Origin: Rhizobium sp. Root482
Lineage (GTDB): Bacteria > Pseudomonadota > Alphaproteobacteria > Rhizobiales > Rhizobiaceae
Assembly: GCF_001426565.1 (NCBI RefSeq)
Contig: NZ_LMFA01000001.1
Coordinates: 271,287-335,286, forward strand
Reading direction: 5' to 3'
Length of the DNA stretch: 64,000 bases
The translations under genes and the position numbers were made by a program. Within the stretch, counting starts at the first letter, position 1; each line of letters starts with the position of its first letter. Positions 62,111 to 64,000 of the stretch are shown piece after piece. Under the pieces are notes generated by a model that was given only the letters and a program-made list of their open reading frames with translations, was not told the origin of the DNA and did not search any database.

Positions 62111-62147
62111 AAAACCGGCCGCGCTGATGATTTGCGCGGCCGGTTTT
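62111..62147 (+). terminator. Terminator after the corrinoid protein gene
   Basis: AAAACCGGCCGCGC (62111-62124) pairs with GCGCGGCCGGTTTT (62134-62147), a perfect 14-bp stem with its own A-tract and T-tract, so it can act in both directions for the converging corrinoid and entericidin genes. Confidence 0.9.
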
Positions 62148-62166
62148 CCTATATCAGGGATAGACC

Positions 62167-62325
62167 TTAGTTGGCGGCTCTTTCGACGTTGCGCCCCGCA
62201 TCCTGCGTTGCGTCCACTGCGTTGGCCGTGTCGGCGCCCATGCCGCGGATCGTATTGCCGCAGGAGGCGAGCGTGGCGACGGAGAAGAGGACGATACCGA
62301 GCGTGGCGAGTGTTCTGGCTGTCAT
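62167..62325 (-). CDS. Entericidin-like small lipoprotein
   Basis: A 52-residue protein beginning MTARTLATLGIVLFSVATLA followed by SCGNTIRGMG, that is, a type II signal peptide with the lipobox LASC (lipidated Cys 22) and a short mature part (GADTANAVDATQDAGRNVERAAN). This is the EcnA/B family pattern. Family members are small outer-membrane-associated lipoproteins, the antidote/toxin pair in enterobacteria; here a single gene. AAGGA precedes ATG. Too short to be picked up by length filters. Convergent with the corrinoid protein gene across a shared terminator. Confidence 0.85.
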   Translation of the reverse strand: MTARTLATLGIVLFSVATLASCGNTIRGMGADTANAVDATQDAGRNVERAAN

Positions 62326-62383
62326 TGCTGGAGTTCCTTACGCTTGTGACAGGTAAATCGGCGGGGAAGAAAGATCTTCGGCT

Positions 62384-62983
62384 ATGGAACGCACGAAAGC
62401 GAAAAAAGTTCACGTCATCGGCTGCGGCGCGATCGCCCGGGAAATCCTCGCCATCTGCGAAGCCAACAAGCTCGGCCATATCGAGCTGAGCTGTCTGCCG
62501 GCGATCTGGCACAACACGCCCGAAAAAATCACCCCCGGCATCAAGGCTGCGATCGACAAGGCCCGCGCCGAGGGCTTCACCCGGATCTTCGTCGCCTATG
62601 CCGATTGCGGCACCGGCGGATTGCTCGACAAGCTTTGCGAAGAAGAGAAGGTGGAGCGCATTGCCGGCCCCCACTGCTATTCCTTCTTTGCCGGCAATGC
62701 TGCCTTCGAAGCCAGCTGGGACGATGACTTCACATCCTTCTTCCTCACCGATTTCCTTGCCCGCCAGTTCGAGGCCTTCGTCATCGAACCGCTTGGCCTC
62801 GATCGCCATCCGGAACTGCGCGACATGTATTTCGGCCACTACAGGAAACTCGTCTACCTCTCGCAGGTCGAGGACGAGGCACTGCAGGAAAAGGCCCGCC
62901 GGGCGGCGGAATTGCTCGGCCTTGCCTATGAATATCGGTTTACCGGCTTTGGCGACCTGAAGCCGGCATTGCTTGGCGTGTAA
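62384..62983 (+). CDS. DUF1638 domain-containing protein
   Basis: A 199-residue protein of the DUF1638 family. Conserved blocks: VIGCGAIAREI (about 10-20), LPAIWHNTPEKI (about 38-49), YADCGTGG (about 72-79), PHCYSFFAGN (about 95-104), and DFLARQFEAF. Conserved Cys and His suggest metal or corrinoid contact. The family is found next to MttB-type methyltransferases in many bacteria and archaea, but its function is not established. It lies with the corrinoid protein gene on the plus strand, separated by a terminator and the entericidin gene. No strong ribosome site is seen. Confidence 0.9.
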   Translation: MERTKAKKVHVIGCGAIAREILAICEANKLGHIELSCLPAIWHNTPEKITPGIKAAIDKARAEGFTRIFVAYADCGTGGLLDKLCEEEKVERIAGPHCYSFFAGNAAFEASWDDDFTSFFLTDFLARQFEAFVIEPLGLDRHPELRDMYFGHYRKLVYLSQVEDEALQEKARRAAELLGLAYEYRFTGFGDLKPALLGV

Positions 62984-63104
62984 GCGCGATGGAAACCATC
63001 TGTTAGCCTTGCGCGAATTTTGCGATCACGACAGCAAGCGATTTAAGCGCCTTGTAAAGGCTCTCCGTCAAACTCCCGCCAACAAAGACAATAAGGTGAC
63101 GGGG

Positions 63105-63743
63105 ATGATGGACAGTTTTGCGACGGCGACGGGAAGAAAAGACGCCCACGGCCACCCGCAGCAGCTTTCGCAGCTTTTGCGCAACCTGGCGCTCGATGCC
63201 GGCCCGAAGATCACCCTGCGCGACCTGGCGATCGCCATGGAAGATCGGTCGTTCGGCGCTTTCCTCGTCGTCTTCGCGCTGCCGAACCTCATTCCGCTGC
63301 CGCCAGGCGCCACCTTCATTCTCGGCCTTCCGTTGATCTTCGTCGCCTGGCAGATGCTGGCCTCGCGCCGCACCCGGCTCTGGCTGCCGCAGCGGATGGG
63401 CGATTATGCCTTTGAAAACCAGACCTTCTTCGTCTTCGTCAACCGCATCTCGCCCTGGCTTCAGCGGGCCGAAAGCCTGATCCGGCCGCGCGGCTGGTTT
63501 CTCGGCAGCCGCTTCTGCGAGCGTCTCGTCGGACTTCTGGCGCTCGTGCTGGCGGTCGTCATCTTCCTGCCGATACCCTTCGGCAACTGGCTGCCGGCCT
63601 TCGCGCTCGCCGTCATCGGCTTTGCCCATACGGAGCGAGACGGCCTGGGCCTCGTCGCCGGTGCACTGATCGGCATCGTGTCGCTGGCGGTCGCCTTCAG
63701 CGTCATCGCGGCCGCCGGCGCACTTCTGGCCTTTCTCGTCTAG
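63105..63743 (+). CDS. exoD: Exopolysaccharide synthesis protein ExoD family
   Basis: A 212-residue integral membrane protein of the ExoD family, with at least four membrane segments (about 55-80, 140-165, 165-185 and 190-212). Characteristic blocks are LPNLIPLPPGATFILGLPLIFVAWQM (about 70-95) and FVFVNRISPWL. In Sinorhizobium, exoD affects exopolysaccharide production and alkaline tolerance; the mechanism is unknown. ATG 63105 or 63108 follow a GGGG; a frame open to 62973 lacks family similarity and overlaps the DUF1638 end. The next gene starts 12 bases later, suggesting an operon. Confidence 0.9.
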   Translation: MMDSFATATGRKDAHGHPQQLSQLLRNLALDAGPKITLRDLAIAMEDRSFGAFLVVFALPNLIPLPPGATFILGLPLIFVAWQMLASRRTRLWLPQRMGDYAFENQTFFVFVNRISPWLQRAESLIRPRGWFLGSRFCERLVGLLALVLAVVIFLPIPFGNWLPAFALAVIGFAHTERDGLGLVAGALIGIVSLAVAFSVIAAAGALLAFLV

Positions 63744-63754
63744 GCGGCAGTTCC

Positions 63755-64000
63755 ATGTCAGACACCAATGCGCGGAGCGGTCCGGTCCTGATCGTGACGG
63801 CAGGCGGGCAGAACCCGAATATCCTCATCAACGCGCTCCATGGCAGCTTTGCCGACGTTGTCGTGCTGCGGGAAAAACCTGAATCGAAGGCGGTCTTTTT
63901 CAGCCGCCGCATGCGCAAGCTTGGCCTTGTCACGACAATCGGCCAGTTCGCCACCATGATCGCCTCGAAATTCGGCAAGAGGTTTACCGGGAAGCGCGCC
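63755..64000 (+). CDS. Formyltransferase-like protein, truncated by the window end
   Basis: The first 82 residues of an open frame that runs off the end. It opens MSDTNARSGPVLIVTAGGQN then PNILINALHGSF and VVVLREKPESKAVFFSRRMRKLG. The layout (glycine-rich strand-turn, then long basic helix) resembles N-terminal formyl-transferase-fold proteins in rhizobial surface polysaccharide loci. Twelve bases after exoD, so probably the same operon. Identity is tentative because only the start is visible. Confidence 0.55.
   Translation, partial: MSDTNARSGPVLIVTAGGQNPNILINALHGSFADVVVLREKPESKAVFFSRRMRKLGLVTTIGQFATMIASKFGKRFTGKRA

Overview
The window is a roughly 62% GC chromosomal segment from an alphaproteobacterium of the order Rhizobiales, most likely Rhizobiaceae. 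Evidence for this placement: the six-gene acpXL-fabZXL-fabF2XL-fabF1XL-adh2XL-lpxXL cluster for the very-long-chain lipid A acyl chain, the aerobic CobA-to-CobW style cobalamin genes with CobN, ExoD, a DUF982 protein, and palindromic intergenic elements of the rhizobial type. No rRNA, tRNA, CRISPR array, prophage or intact insertion sequence was recognised. Nearly all genes are compact and in operons.

Layout. 1-9.5 kb: housekeeping and small genes (J-domain protein, cold-shock protein, DusA, DUF982 protein, FAH-family hydrolase, gamma-carbonic anhydrase), then the divergent zinc uptake locus zur-znuB-znuC / znuA with two palindromic Zur-box candidates between znuC and znuA. 9.5-15.1 kb: a GH43 beta-xylosidase, TRAP membrane subunits (dctQM type) and, on the opposite strand, a TakP-like periplasmic TRAP receptor. 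15.4-27.6 kb: a nine-gene minus-strand sugar operon (ABC receptor, two permeases, ATPase, GH2 beta-mannosidase, D-lyxose/D-mannose isomerase, TIM-barrel epimerase, Gfo/Idh/MocA oxidoreductase, aldo/keto reductase) with a divergent LacI regulator. 27.6-30.2 kb: gnd and two small stand-alone domain proteins (SRPBCC, VOC). 30.2-36.3 kb: the very-long-chain fatty acid/lipid A cluster and an L,D-transpeptidase. 36.4-50.7 kb: cobalamin synthesis in three blocks, cobE-A-B-C-D, cobP-W-N-O under a cobalamin riboswitch, and cobQ. A TSUP-family membrane protein lies between the first two.

51.3-63 kb: a glycine-betaine-type binding protein without its own permease, a betaine/homocysteine S-methyltransferase, a GT-like protein, an ECF sigma/VWA pair and a DUF2233 protein. 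These are followed by a corrinoid methyl-transfer module: a ferredoxin with QueG-like cysteine spacing, a non-pyrrolysine MttB homologue, a B12-binding corrinoid protein and a DUF1638 protein. An ExoD protein and the start of a formyltransferase-like gene close the window.

The most coherent biological story is that the 14-kb cobalamin block sits next to two methyl-transfer routes that could use betaine-type methyl donors, one B12-independent (BMT) and one B12-dependent (MttB plus corrinoid protein). Other points of interest are a palindromic element inserted in frame in cobN, an intrinsic-terminator-shaped hairpin inside the ferredoxin coding region, and a beta-ketoacyl synthase homologue lacking its active-site cysteine paired with a canonical one.
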